In this document: in pieces, positions 1 through 11,519 of the stretch | Numbering within the stretch: the stretch's first letter is position 1 | How the letters are laid out: each line of letters opens with the position of its first letter | DNA from: Isoetes taiwanensis | Lineage: Eukaryota > Streptophyta > Lycopodiopsida > Isoetales > Isoetaceae | Assembly: GCA_021234155.1 (NCBI GenBank) | Contig: JAJEKV010000028.1 | Coordinates: 3,620,567 to 3,684,566, forward strand | Direction: 5' to 3' | DNA: 64,000 nucleotides | Translations under genes and position numbers: made by a program | The notes under the pieces: model-generated | The model's database searches: none | Told to the model about the DNA's origin: nothing | What the model saw: only the letters and a program-made list of their open reading frames with translations

Positions 1-568
1 TGTTTTTTTTTATAACAACCTATTCGATTGTTTTAGGGATATGTCTTCCATATGGTTTCAAGAATTGTTATTTTACATCCATATCAAATCCCCCTGGAAT
101 CCCCTATTATTTTGCTATATATTCTAAACGAAGTGCACCCTGGACTACCACAATCATCGGATTCGCCGATCTTACGACCCAGATCGTATGTTGGGGCCCC
201 TGAGCACCTCTCGTTTTGCTTATAATCATTTATGATTGGAGGCGCCTATGATTTTGAAATATAAAATACGATTTCACCTAAGGTTTTGCAGAAATATCAA
301 ACCTCTATACGAGTTTGCCTAAAATTTTTGAATATGAAATACAGGAGCTGGAGCGTCTACCAAAATAATTCAGTGTTCTAACTAAGACTACTTTAACCAA
401 TATACCCAGTGAGCTAATGCGATTACTTTTTATCTTGAATCTATGTTTTTTTTTTTATAACAACCTATTCGATTGTTTTAGGGATATGTCTTCCATATAG
501 TTTCAGGAATTGTTATTTTACATCCATATCAAATCCCCCTGGAACCCCCCATTATTTTGCTACATATT
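1..568 (+). repeat. Direct repeat pair of about 125 bp
   Basis: Bases 1-125 and 444-568 are nearly identical. Both begin with TG and a T run, include TATAACAACCTATTCGATTG and end near ATTATTTTGCTA. They lie 443 bases apart in the same orientation. The left copy starts at the window edge, so its true start is unknown. The arrangement could be a small non-autonomous element with terminal direct repeats or a local duplication. No coding sequence is visible between the copies. Confidence 0.8.
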
Positions 569-1028
569 TGCTAACTCGTAAACTCATTGCAGTAGTCAGA
601 AATTTCCTTTGAGCTGGTACATAAGGTAGATGTGATCAAGGTGGTCTACTCCGTATGACATACTATTGTTGTAAAGTCAGGTCCTCATTGCCAAGTTTAT
701 TTGGAGGCTTCTAATGGTGACAATAATTCTATTGGTTTATACAACCTAAATTTCCCAACGTTACCATCCTACACAACATGCAAGTCAAACTAGCAGTAAG
801 TCTACAATTGCTATGATAAAAAACAAAATAAGCAGTCTTGTTCAACAAGTTTTTGTTGTCCAATACAACAAGTTTTTTCATGTCAAGTATAAATCCTTCC
901 CTTTCTCAATTGTAGATTCAGTAATGTTATGAAGATGACACAACCTTTCCTACATCCTTCATGCAGTAACCCACCATGCCCTCAAAACAATGTAGCCTAT
1001 TGTTCTTCAATGCCTTACATATCAACAC
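569..1028. other. Intergenic, no gene seen
   Basis: AT-rich sequence with no long open frame, splice pattern or recognisable repeat. It forms the left flank of the LINE insertion that follows. Confidence 0.5.
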
Positions 1029-1042
1029 AACTCCAGTAGGCT
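1029..1042. repeat. Target site duplication, left copy
   Basis: AACTCCAGTAGGCT occurs here and again at 2638-2651, directly after a poly(A) run. The pair brackets the LINE-containing insertion. A duplication of 12-14 bases is typical of target-primed reverse transcription. Confidence 0.8.
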
Positions 1043-1167
1043 AATTAAGAAGGTGGGTAACAAGAGATGCTGGAACTTTGTTCAAGGTATTAAGAAGGCA
1101 AGAAGCTAGTAAGTTCATGCTACAGATTGCTTACCTCATCAAATACTTTATCACCTAATTAAGAAGG

Positions 1168-1212
1168 TGAGGCTGAAAAGGATGGTTAACCAAACCATCC
1201 TTTTCAGCCTCA
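1168..1212. repeat. Short perfect inverted repeat
   Basis: TGAGGCTGAAAAGGATGGTT is followed after five bases by its exact reverse complement, giving 20-base arms that could form a stable hairpin. It lies in the rearranged 5' part of the LINE insertion, between two copies of a neighbouring sequence. It looks like a snap-back product of reverse transcription. Confidence 0.85.
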
Positions 1213-1945
1213 TGCAATACTTTATCACCTAATACTTTATCCTCTAATTAAGAAGGTGGGTAACAAGAGATGCTGGAACTTTGTTCAAGGTATTAAAGAA
1301 GGAAGGAAGGAAGGAAGGTACTTTTATCGTCCACGGAGACCAATTGGTCTATGGGACCCAATACAAAAACGCAGCTGTGGCGGATTCTTGCCCGGGATTA
1401 AAACCCCAGCTCACCGGGTTTTTTCGAGGAAAACCGCGGCGGCAATCAGCCTGGACAAACTAACATACAAAATGCGAAACACCCAAATATATATACGGTC
1501 ATGCACCGCACCCGCAGATTACCTAATCAGCCCGAGCAACCAAAGCGGGGGCAAAGGTGACCTCGCCCGGTCCAATTACCTCAATGCACGACCCGGGGCA
1601 CGCATCTTACGGCGGTGTGTTCAACAAAGAAATGTAAGGGCAAGTCCGGCCGTACTAAGGGAGCGTATCGATCCGCCCGGATCTGACCGAATCTTTGGGC
1701 AACTCGGAAAGTGTGAGACTCATCCTCAATGGCACCCGCTTGACAAAGATCGACAGAGTCTGGCCGGGGCTCCCCAATCCACCGCCCGCCTCGATCGCGA
1801 AGATGGTGGGCACCTGTCATGAATGGAGGCAATGAGTCCGCTTTTTCGGGGCACCGGGAACGCAGTAGAGGCGTGGGCCCCGCCTAACACGGGTTGATGT
1901 GCTCCTTGTAATGGGCCGTTTGACCTGCTTTAGAAGCCGGGTCCC

Positions 1946-2589
1946 GTGAGCTTTGCCAAGAAGCTAGTAAGTTCATGCTACAGATTGCTTACCTCCTCAA
2001 ATACTTTATCACCTTCTCGAAAATGGCACTTACAGACTTTGCCTTCTCAATGGCAATCCATCTGGAACCTTGTTTGGTCTAAATATAATCCTCCAAAGGT
2101 AAATGTTTTACTTTGGCAGGTGATTCATCGCTCTTTGAGAGTTAATGAGATGGTTCATCACTTTAAGCCGGAGTAAGCCCACTTTGCCCAATGTGTGAGC
2201 TGCATTGAAACATTGGAGCACCGCTTATATTTGTGTGCGTGAAATGAGTAGTCTTAGGTCCCCGGCCGCATTCTCTTTTTGGAGTATCTTTGGATAGTCA
2301 GCACTTTCTTTTGGGTATTTATCCAAATCAGTGGACTGCTTCTAAAAGGATTGCATTTCACATGGCAAAGTCTTGGCTAATATGGAGTGTATGGAAGCGA
2401 AGGCGAAGAAAGGTCTTTTATGATAAGCGTCTTTCTTCTCAGGTGGTGCTTCAAGAAATTCGTAAGAAGTTGTATAATTGCTTTCAGATCTCCAATTGGC
2501 CTGATCGTATTAAAATTCCAATATGGAGTGACCATCTAAAAGTGATTGATGCTTCAGGGACATTTCTTACTTCTGGAAGTACTTTGTAA
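1946..2589 (+). pseudogene. LINE ORF2 C-terminal fragment (zf-RVT region)
   Basis: The frames at 1946-2176 and 2290-2589 read like the zinc-binding region at the end of plant L1-type reverse transcriptase proteins. Visible are a segment with WSKYNPPKVNVLLWQVIH, then Cys/His-like residues (PMC, ETLEHRLYLC), then a Trp- and basic-rich tail (WSVWKRRRRKVFYDKR). The two parts are in different frames with stops between, so it cannot make a protein. The stop at 2587-2589 is followed about 40 bases later by poly(A), as expected for the end of a LINE transcript. Confidence 0.75.
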
Positions 2590-2651
2590 TATTTTGAGTG
2601 TATAATATGAAGTAAAACACGTTTTTCAAAAAAAAAAAACTCCAGTAGGCT

Positions 2652-5600
2652 TTGAGGGTCAATTGAAGTCTTTCTTTATGGCCTCATTCACAGCCTTGAG
2701 AGACTTGTAAGGGCCCTAAGAACAACTTGGCAATGCAAATGATCCACAGATGCACCCTATTCAAGTGCAACTGCGCCAAACACCTCTTGTCACAAACGAC
2801 AAACAGTGAATCATAGAAACTTCTATGGACATCTTGACCTGAGAGCCCCAACGTCCCACTGACATCAATTGCTTCCCAATCCTGTTTCAAACTAGTCCTA
2901 ATACAGGAATCGCTGATTTAAGAGAACTGCGAGATGGAGGAATAGACTCAGCAACCCCTTTACCCTTCCTTGCACCCTTCTTCAAAGCCATCCTGCCCCT
3001 AACTAAAGCTACAACACAAGAGCCAGGAACAACATGTACCTGAAGCACTACCGAATGGAGAAGAACCCAAGACAATGAATGCCTGCTCTGCTTATAATGC
3101 AATAAAAAGAAAATACAAAAGAGGAATTCTAACACCTACAAAGACCGTAAGAAAAAGAAGAATCTGGAAGGAACACAACAGTGGCAATGCATGCAGAATC
3201 TCACGTGCCATAGAAAACCAAGCCCTAAACCTTCGAACTCCAGAATAATACAACTTCCATTTCGTATATCGGGGGTCCAACGTCATCTTTATATGTATTT
3301 GCATACGAATATGCAAAAAAACCACTTAAAATCATATGGTGTAAATATATGGTTTCTCATTCCGGGCAAGTTATGTCGTGAAATTTGTTAAAACATAAAG
3401 GTATTTGTAGTTTTTCCCTAACTACTAATAATATGCACACCACACCTTCCAAGGATCCGAAGTGGTCAATTTTTTTTATTAATAACATAAACGATTACCT
3501 TCTATAATTTTAGTAAATCCCCCCAAAACCCCCTTTTGTTTAGATGCATATTCTTAAAAGGTGTGATGCAGGGCAGCGAGAGCGTCTCCAACTCCTCTGC
3601 AAATTATACAATACATGTGTCAAATTAACACCATTGCATACATTTGCTCTAAACCTTATAATATCCTGCTAATTTTCTTATACCATATCCCCAACTTGTG
3701 GGGCAATATCTTAGAAATGAGGATCGCCATCCATGGCCCAAAATGAAGTATAACAAGTGAATATGCCCATCCAACTACTCCTGGTGCCCGAAGTCATCCC
3801 TCATAAGAATATGCACCTAAAAAGTATGATGGCTTGAAGTCAGTAATTGCCGTGATTTCTATGGTTAGGTTACTTTTACCATTTTTAAAGCATTGATTGT
3901 GACATGACTTGACAGTTTTTTATAGCGTGAATCAAATTATATAACATTTGGGTCTGGTACTCATATTAGGTGGGTGTGCATGGTGGATACCAATATAGTG
4001 TCAACCGACAAGTGTACATTTGAGCATCGATATAGATATTTTGTTATACCTTGTATAAATCTTTGCCATTGCGGCCTCAACAACATGTAGTAGCAAGCTG
4101 GAAGAATTGGACCCCCTGCCAGTGGAACTTATAACTAGCACAGACACATATTACTCAAGGTAAAAGAGCACCTAGAAAGAAAGACAAAATAATCCACAAT
4201 TAGCACATGAATCCATTTACAAGAATCGCTCTACATCAACCAACCAACCTAAGATCTCAAATTGTCACCAAAGGCCAAAGCATTACTATTTGAAGTCTGT
4301 TGCAATAGGCATATTGATAGCAATAATTACGTCGGCTCTGACAGCCTGTGCCGTGCAACAGATATGTAGATGGTGTGAAAACATTAGCAATATATGCATA
4401 GAGTTCGCACACTATTACATTTATTTAGACTACACATAGGCAATCCTAGATGCCATATGCCTATGTATTATCTCTCTTATGTAATTTACGTTCGTTAGAT
4501 TCTACTCTTTGATACCTATTCGAAATGCTGACACATAAGTGCATGGCATGCGGTATAGTTGTTAACAAATTTCTTTTTTCACACATGCTGGATTTTGTTG
4601 CCTTTCAAGGCAAGTAAAAAAAAAAATCGGTGAAGCTAGGTGCGAAACAAAATTGGGGGGCTGGAGCTTCAAGCTTCGACTCATTGTCTCTCATTTTAAA
4701 CTCATTCTTTCTCATTCTCTGTCATTCTAAACATTTTTCTCTCTCTCATTCTAAACTTTAACGTCCTCCAAAATACTGGAATTTCTTCTATTTATGCTTC
4801 AAGATTTATTATCTGGATGAAAGATAAAATATTAGTGGCAATATTTTGTGTACAATCTATTGATAAGATTGCAAAGGTTGCAGTTGTAAGAAGGATCATC
4901 ATGCTAAAGGTTGGGTACACAACCAAGTAGTATGAATCATCTCATGCTCATGCTGCAGATGGAGTTTTATTTATCATCGTAGAGCCCTTCTATTATGTTA
5001 TTATTTTTGTTTTAAAAGTGTTTGTGGGATTGAAATTGAATGTGATTATGTTCATTGCAAAAGGATAGACACATCTTCATTGTCTTTGCATTTTTTGGAA
5101 ATACCTATCTCTAATAACTTATCATGCGCGAGTTATCAGTTGTGGGTGTCGTGATAGCTTTGGCATTGTCTTTGGTTGACCCAATGTAGATGCCTTTTAG
5201 TTGAATTGATTGCATTTGTACCTCTTTCATGAATTAGATTTCTTGCCCTTTTGTTCAAATTGTATGATGTAAAGACCAAAGTAGGCCTGTTTGCACAAAT
5301 TGAATGTGTATCTTATACCAAGTCTTGCTAACATTTTAGCGAAAAGAGATTATTGCTGGTATTTATCATGTTTGTGTAGATTTCTTAGCCAAACAAAGAG
5401 AAGGCAATATGCTAAAGAACAAATGAATCAGGGCAATGTAATGCGCTCATTATATTCTCAGTGCGTTGCATGCAAACAGGAACAAAAGGACCTCTCCGCA
5501 CAGGTTACAGTGATTTAAATTTGTTAAATGATTCTGATTAGTCTATGTTAGTCATCTCAGGAGGTCATTAATTCTCTTATGGTTTGCTGGGGTTAAGCTG

Positions 5601-6110
5601 GTACCGTAGTTATAGACACTCTTAAGAAATGTAAGTAATGCCACCAAATATAATATCCTAACGCTGGAGCTACTCGTGTTTGTGCTATTAGAAAATATAT
5701 GGTATATGATATATGATAATATATGTACAATTGTACAGCAATCCGAAATAATACAAGGCAAAAAAACCAAGAAGAATTTGCTATGCGAAGATCTTTTTGT
5801 CAAGAATTGGATCCGTGAAGAAGTTTTTATTTTATAACATCCACCTTACATCTTTAGTATGAAACAAGTGTTGTGAACGATACTTTATGATTGGATCGAT
5901 CACAAAAAGTTATTGCTCCTTACAGTACTTATTTGATCGATCACAAAAAATTATTACTCCTTTAGGGGCACGCACTTTTGATAATTTGCCATTTATTATA
6001 CTAGGGTGGGCTAACTGGAAAGCGATTCTTGGCTTGGCAGCGATCCGCATTAGGGAGCTACAAACCAAGAATCATTAACCAATTAGCTTACCCTAACAAT
6101 ACCATAATCT
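2652..6110. other. Intergenic, no supportable gene
   Basis: Only short overlapping open frames on both strands, none resembling a known family. Visible items are a CCCCCAAAACCCCCTTTTGT motif with flanks near 3510-3590, related to a block near 15840-15910, and several A/T runs. The motif is probably the end of a dispersed repeat. Confidence 0.45.
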
Positions 6111-6119
6111 GGGAGTGAT

Positions 6120-6282
6120 TATATATAAGGGAAAGGCCTGGTGGCCTTCTTTCCGAAAGGAAAAGCTGGCCGACGCGCGAAGCGCGGAGGCCTGCTTGAC
6201 CTTCTGGAAAGAATGCCACAGGGCCTTTCTCTCAACGTAGAGAATGGCTGGGCCCAATCTAGCCATACCACGTGTCTTGCCA

Positions 6283-6321
<39 letters not shown>

Positions 6322-6900
6322 CATGTAAAAGAAACAGCATGATAGTAAAATTTGCAGAACGGCGGGTCAAACTCGTAGAATGGCGAGTAAAATTGCGGAG
6401 CCTGCAGTAAAACTTTTGCACACGTGTTGCTCTGGCATTGGATAAGACGGCTGGATTGGGCCCAGCTGTCCCTTACGTATATAGGAATGGCAATCTACTT
6501 GCCATCCCTGGGATGGAAACAGGGCTCCGCGCATCTCTGGGATGGAAACAGGGCTCCGCGTGTATATAGGAATGGCAATCTACTTGCCATCCCTGTGATG
6601 GAAACAGGGCTCCGCGCATCTCTGGGATGGAAACAGGGCTCTGCGTGCGCGAAGCGCGGAGCCCTGTTTCCATCCCAGGGATGGCAAGTAGATTGCCATT
6701 GCTGCAACGTGAAGAACAGGTAGGTGCATTCCAGCCTGCCAGAATGCAGGCTAAAAGCTCGGAATGCAGGGTAAAGATCCAGAATGCAGGTAAAGATTCA
6801 GAATGCCGGGTAGAAGCGACTGTTAAAATCGCGAGGCCACTGTATATTTTTCTGTTAACATTTTTGTAAAAGAATTGTGCCACGTGGCAAGGCGCTATTG
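6120..6900. repeat. Nested tandem and inverted repeats with long poly(A)
   Basis: The block contains an A run of about 36 bases (around 6283-6318). It then holds two copies of a unit starting AATGGCAATCTACTTGCCAT and several copies of GGGATGGAAACAGGGCTC, followed near 6653-6702 by the whole unit inverted. The core GCGCGAAGCGCGG appears both near 6175 and in the centre of the inverted repeat. After it come four degenerate copies of a 17-20 base unit (AGAATGCAGG-GTAAAGATC type). Open frames here are by-products of the repeats. It is probably a non-autonomous foldback-like element. Confidence 0.75.
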
Positions 6901-7206
6901 GCAGATAAGCGTGAAATGTACCTACCCGTTTTTTACGGTATTGTATAACGGATGTAGCATGTTTCCAACCTAACTGACGTGGCCAAGTGCATACTGTTCC
7001 TTTCTTCAGATAAGCCTGTTTTTTAACATACGGGAACCTCGGAAATTCTGTGAGGGAGAGAATTGCCCACCGAGCTTCGAGCTCGGTTATGGCGCCCACT
7101 CCAACGCTGCATGAAAGATATCAAGAATGTGGGCTTGATTGGTCGAAGTCTGGGTCAAGTTTGAGATTTTAAAATGATCAAAGTTGATCAGTAACCGTAT
7201 TGTATT

Positions 7207-9017
7207 ATGGCAGTGGCAGGGGTTTCAAGTTGTATCGATGTAGGTGTGGTAAGAGCTCTGACCAATAAACAGTTTTCCGGTGAGTTTTGTATCAGCAGGC
7301 TTCAACCCAAGTTTGGGAATCATAGTTTTGGATTTCCCTGTATTGGGTTAATACAAACACAATTAAAATGTCCTCTCTGATTTTAGCTGGTTAGGCAGTC
7401 ATGAATTTGGTTTTGCAGGGCGTCTGAACCCCTTTCTTGAACATTTGTATGGATATGAGAGGAGGAAGCATGTATCTAAATGTATCATAGATAAAGTAGG
7501 AAATGCAGATTACATTTCTGGAGACCAGTCAGAACAGAATTTAGTGGAGCAGCCTTATGGAGTTCCGCAGAAGCAAATTCCTGGCCATTGGGATGTCATT
7601 GGTTTAGGTCAAGCCATGGTATGTTCAGCAAGTTTGCAGATTGGAAACATAATTTTTAAGGGTTTTGATTTTATATAATGATGTTATACGGGATGGTATT
7701 TGCAATTTGGAAAGCCATAGCAGTTTTCTTCTTGTTATTTTGTTTTACTCAGGATGGTATTTTCATTCTGAGAACTCATTGCAGGTTGACTTCTATGGTA
7801 TGGTGGATGACGACTTTTTGAAAATGTTAAATTTACAAAAGGGGATGAGAAAAGTTGTGAACCATGAGGAGCGGGGTAGAGTTTTACGGGCACTCGATGG
7901 CAAAAGCTATAAATTATCTGCTGGAGGCTCACTTTCAAATACACTTGTGGCATTAGCAAGGCTAGGAATGGGCAGGATCAATGTGGCAATGACTGGAAGC
8001 GTTGGAAGTGATGCCCTTGGAGACTTTTATAGGTGTGGTATCTCAAAGCACATGCTTTTCAAGTAGTCATCCTTTTCCTTATCAGTTTCTCACATGCTAC
8101 ATATTATAAACAGGACAAAACTACTCAGGGCGGATGTACATTTTCTATCAGATCCCGTTGCAAATGGCACAACTGGGACTGTAATAGTTTTGACAACTCC
8201 AGATGCACAGAGGACTATGCTATCATATCAAGTGAGTGCTATGGAGTAACATTCTTTGTTCAGACACTTGTCTAAGGTAGCGTAAAAATTATTTGCAGGG
8301 TATGTCATCCATTGTAGACTTCGATAACACACTTGCAGGAGCTATTTCTGCATCAAAGATTCTTGTGGTGGAGGGCTACTTATGGGAGTTGCCTGAGACA
8401 ATAGATGCAATCTCAGAGTCATGTGCTGCAGCTCAAAGGGATGGTGCTCTAGTTGCCCTTACTGCAAGCGACATATCATGTGTTTCTAGATACCGTGAAG
8501 AATTCTGGTATATATTTCTTTTCAGGCTATCTTAGGTTTTCAAGTAGATATTCTGACAGTTTGCTACATTGCAAATTAAATCAGGGATCTTATGTCTAAA
8601 AATGCTGATATTCTGTTTGCTAATGCCAATGAAGCAAGAACTCTATGTGGATTCGGAGAGCATGCAAGTTCAGAACTTGCTGCAATGCATCTGAGTAAAG
8701 TTTGTCCTTTTGTTTGTGTGACTGATGGTGTTGAAGGCTCATATATTGGTCTAAAGGGTGAAGTGACATATATTCCTTCAGTACCATGTGTTCCTGTTGA
8801 TACCTGTGGTGCAGGAGATGCCTATGCTGCAGGAATTCTTTATGGCTTGTTGATCGGAATGCCTGACTTAAAGTCTGTTGGGAATTTAGCAGCAAAAGTA
8901 GCTTCTACTGTTGTCAGCCAGCAAGGTACACGGCTACGGGAGGATGCAGCCTTGGAACTGACAAAATCTGTTGCAAGTACTTTAAGGAATTTGAGTAATG
9001 AAGCACTGGTTCAGTGA
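7207..9017 (+). CDS. NARA5: pfkB-family carbohydrate kinase, NARA5-like, chloroplast-targeted (6 exons)
   Basis: Exons 7207-7279, 7419-7618, 7785-8032, 8114-8231, 8299-8507 and 8585-9017 join in frame across GT-AG introns to a 426-residue protein ending in TGA. The start was chosen because the first exon ends at a GTGAGT donor in matching phase. Its N-terminus (MAVAGVSSCI) is hydroxylated and poor in acidic residues, like a plastid transit peptide. The body matches plant pfkB kinases of the NARA5 type, which Arabidopsis needs for Rubisco and photosystem accumulation. Visible motifs are the substrate-side AGGSLSNTLVALARLG, VVEGYLWELPET, and the ATP/anion-hole signature DTCGAGDAYAAG with the catalytic Asp. 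The substrate is not known from sequence. No frameshift or stop interrupts it. Family assignment is firm; the orthologue name rests on recall of the Arabidopsis protein. Confidence 0.9.
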
Positions 9018-9518
9018 TGTTATCATATGTGAAATTGCAGACCATCAGTTTAATCTAGTTGTTTTGGTTTGCATTTCCTGGGTAAGCTTGCTGCAAAATT
9101 GTATTCCCAAAGTAGGGTTAAAAAATAGAATGTCGATCATCATGCAAAATGGCATGGTTTTGATCTTGAGGATAATGTTTTGTATCATTCTTCATGTAGA
9201 GCTGGAAAAACTATATGGAAGAACTATCTGGAGCGTGGCAACGTCTATAAGTCATTTAATTTTATTACCGTGGTGTCCCACGTCAAATTTCCGCCTTTTT
9301 TAATTTGATTTTTCATATTCATGCTCGTGGACACCTCTTTCCACGAGCACTCTTATTGTTGCCACAGATTTTCTTTTCAAAACCTGGGGTTTTTTTAATC
9401 CGGACGGTAATAACTTTGCTGCACTCTTCGTATTTCTCCATAGGCCGCTGGGTCTACGTGAACGCTAAAAACCCTTCTATTCTATTCTATTCTCTTCAAG
9501 AAGTATCATCGTCTTTGT

Positions 9519-9676
9519 GGCTTTAAGTCATTACGAGAAATCTTTAAGCCAATAAGATGAAGAAAGAATTAAATTGAATTTTCTTGTTAATGGAGATGGC
9601 TTTAAGTCATTACGAGAAATCTTTAAGCCAATAAGATGAAGAAAGAATTAAATTGAATTTTCTTGTTAATGGAGAT
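9519..9676 (+). repeat. Tandem duplication, 79-base unit x2
   Basis: The unit starting GGCTTTAAGTCATTACGAGA occurs at 9519-9597 and again, essentially identical, at 9598-9676. The lack of divergence suggests a recent duplication. Confidence 0.9.
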
Positions 9677-9699
9677 AAAAAAAAGCTTACGAAACCTAA

Positions 9700-9815
9700 A
9701 CAAAGAACACAACAAAGCTATTACTACCCGAGATTAAAAACCTGGGCCAAAAAGTTTTGGAGAGAAAAAACTTAGTAGTAATAGACTTACTAATAAACTA
9801 TACATTTGTATATCA
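9700..9815 (+). repeat. Dispersed repeat, partner of inverted copy near 14225-14345
   Basis: A stretch with GAGATTAAAAACC, a run like GAGAGAAAAAACTTAGTAGT and CTATACATTTGTAT matches, with substitutions, the reverse complement of roughly 14225-14345. The two copies flank the DUF7869-type relic at 11.5-13.5 kb. A block with TCCATGAAGACCAAA near 10095 also has an inverted counterpart near 14365, in permuted order. They may be old element ends or independent dispersed copies. Confidence 0.6.
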
Positions 9816-11519
9816 ACTCATAAGGAAATAAAGGAAGGATAAAAGGACTTCCTGAAACAAGCAAAGGAGATTGAAGTTAAAAGAATGCGCTTAAAGTATA
9901 TACTAGCACAAATGTAAGCCACATTTCGTGATCTAGGGAATAAAATTTGAAGCAAAATTTGATATACAACATGGACACTTTATCTCCATAAACTTAATGT
10001 TTTATCTCTAATATTGCTCTATTCGGACGATTTCTATTATGTTATCAATTTCATTCTTGTAACTTCACGAATATTAATTGAATTGAGTTTTAGTCCATGA
10101 AGACCAAAAGGCCTATGGGAGAGGAGAGGCAGTAGTAGTTATTGTTGCATCAATTTACATTCCAATCCTCAAGATATGTTAAACTTGGATCTTTTTGTTG
10201 CAAATATGATTTCTTGTTGTGATTGGATTACATGGGATTACTATATGTAATGTATTTCTCTCGTCTTTAAGACCCTCAGATCTATAAAAGTTGCTTTTAC
10301 AATAAAGTATGTATTCACATCACACGAGGCCTTTGACCTCAACGTATTAACTATTCTAATATTTCCTTAAGTTCCACCAGTTGTATAAATAGTTCCCAAT
10401 GTAGCCTCCATTATTAGAAGATCATGTAAGCTGAGAACAATGATGTCATACTGCTTGCGCAAGGAGGAGAACATCACACACACTAGGAAAGCATGTTCTT
10501 CCATGGCTCTTCTGAGGAGAAGCAGAAACAAAGTTCTCTAAGAGTATCATAATATCAGCCTTCAACTTCTAATTTGACTATTTGCTTTTACCCTGGAGAT
10601 TAGGTTCCTTTTATGGCCCCAAGATTCACATTCAAATAGTCTTCTTTCACATGAATTAGCATTGGGTTACTCTCACGTCTATAAAAGTCTAGCCTCAGTT
10701 CCGATGTCTCCCGCAACTTTATAGGTACCATGTTCTGTGCGAGGCATCTGATTCTAACATCTGATTTTGGCAGGTCATGCAAACCGCTCCATCGGTTTGT
10801 TCCCCATCCACATAGCTATGTGTACCAATGTGGATGTTCTTGTTGTGTGGATTCTATCAAGGTTTGTGCTAGTATCCTTTATGTAAATAAAGGGTTGAGA
10901 ATATTGAGCATTGTTTTTCTTGTGTGAGCAGCTTTGGCAAGCATGGTTTTGGTTGTTAGCCCTATTTGGCACATCTCGATCTAGCTAGCAAATTCTGCTT
11001 GCTATCTACCTTCATGCATGGCCCAAACTGCAAAAACGAGCTTTTCATCTTGCTTGTGGCTTGCTATTATGGTCGATCTGGAAGACGAGGCCGTTTATTT
11101 TTAAGGGCATGATGAGATTCTTCTTTAATAGACGCAGAATAAAATTGTTATGGCTTATAATTGTTCTTCTCTTGATCAAGAGAAGAAAGTACCGATTTGG
11201 CATACTTTTTCAGATTCATTCTTATGCATAGACAGTGCTCAATTGGATCAATTTGTCCACTGGGGTTATAATCTTGTCTTTTCATTTTATGTCGTTATGT
11301 TTTTTTATTGGTGAATAAAGCTTGTTGCCCCTAATCAAAAGAGACAAAAAAGGGGGAGGGGGAATATGTGCTGGTATCCTGCTTTTATTGAGCTTTCTGA
11401 CCCACTAAGCAAGTATTTGATAGGGCGATTCTTCTTCAAGTAGAAGCATCAAGTAACCAACATAGACCATTTCAAACACTCCAACCCATGTAAGATACGA
11501 CAAGTATGCAAACACGTAT

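Larger units (their letters stand above)
1043..2637 (+). mobile_element. LINE insertion with poly(A) tail and internal rearrangement
   Basis: The segment is bounded by a 12-14 base target duplication and ends in a run of about 13 A, the signature of a LINE inserted by target-primed reverse transcription. Its 3' part encodes the C-terminal end of an L1-type ORF2. The 5' part is unusual. A stretch near 1088-1150 recurs near 1959-2015, a stretch near 1040-1110 recurs near 1235-1300, and a GC-rich block of about 620 bases (1320-1940) lies between. Internal template switching during insertion, or a later nested insertion, would explain this. The reverse transcriptase core is absent. Confidence 0.75.
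9018..11519. other. Intergenic, repeats only
   Basis: Downstream flank of the kinase gene. It holds a 79-base tandem duplication and one arm of a dispersed inverted repeat, listed separately. Remaining open frames are short and unconvincing. Confidence 0.5.

Noticed and set aside
1256-1832. A 188-codon plus-strand frame and an 83-codon minus-strand frame in the GC-rich block
   Set aside because: GC-rich sequence has few stops; neither frame resembles a protein family and both overlap inside a rearranged LINE insertion.
3092-3391. Short frames around 3.1-3.4 kb as a gene
   Set aside because: Overlapping frames on both strands with no family resemblance or splice pattern.
6141-7099. Overlapping frames on both strands, including one of 208 codons
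   Set aside because: They consist of translated tandem and inverted repeats plus a poly-Lys/poly-Phe stretch from the A run.
9260-9300. Small nuclear RNA promoter element (GTCCCACGTCAAAT resembles the plant upstream element)
   Set aside because: No TATA box at the required distance and no recognisable snRNA sequence follows.
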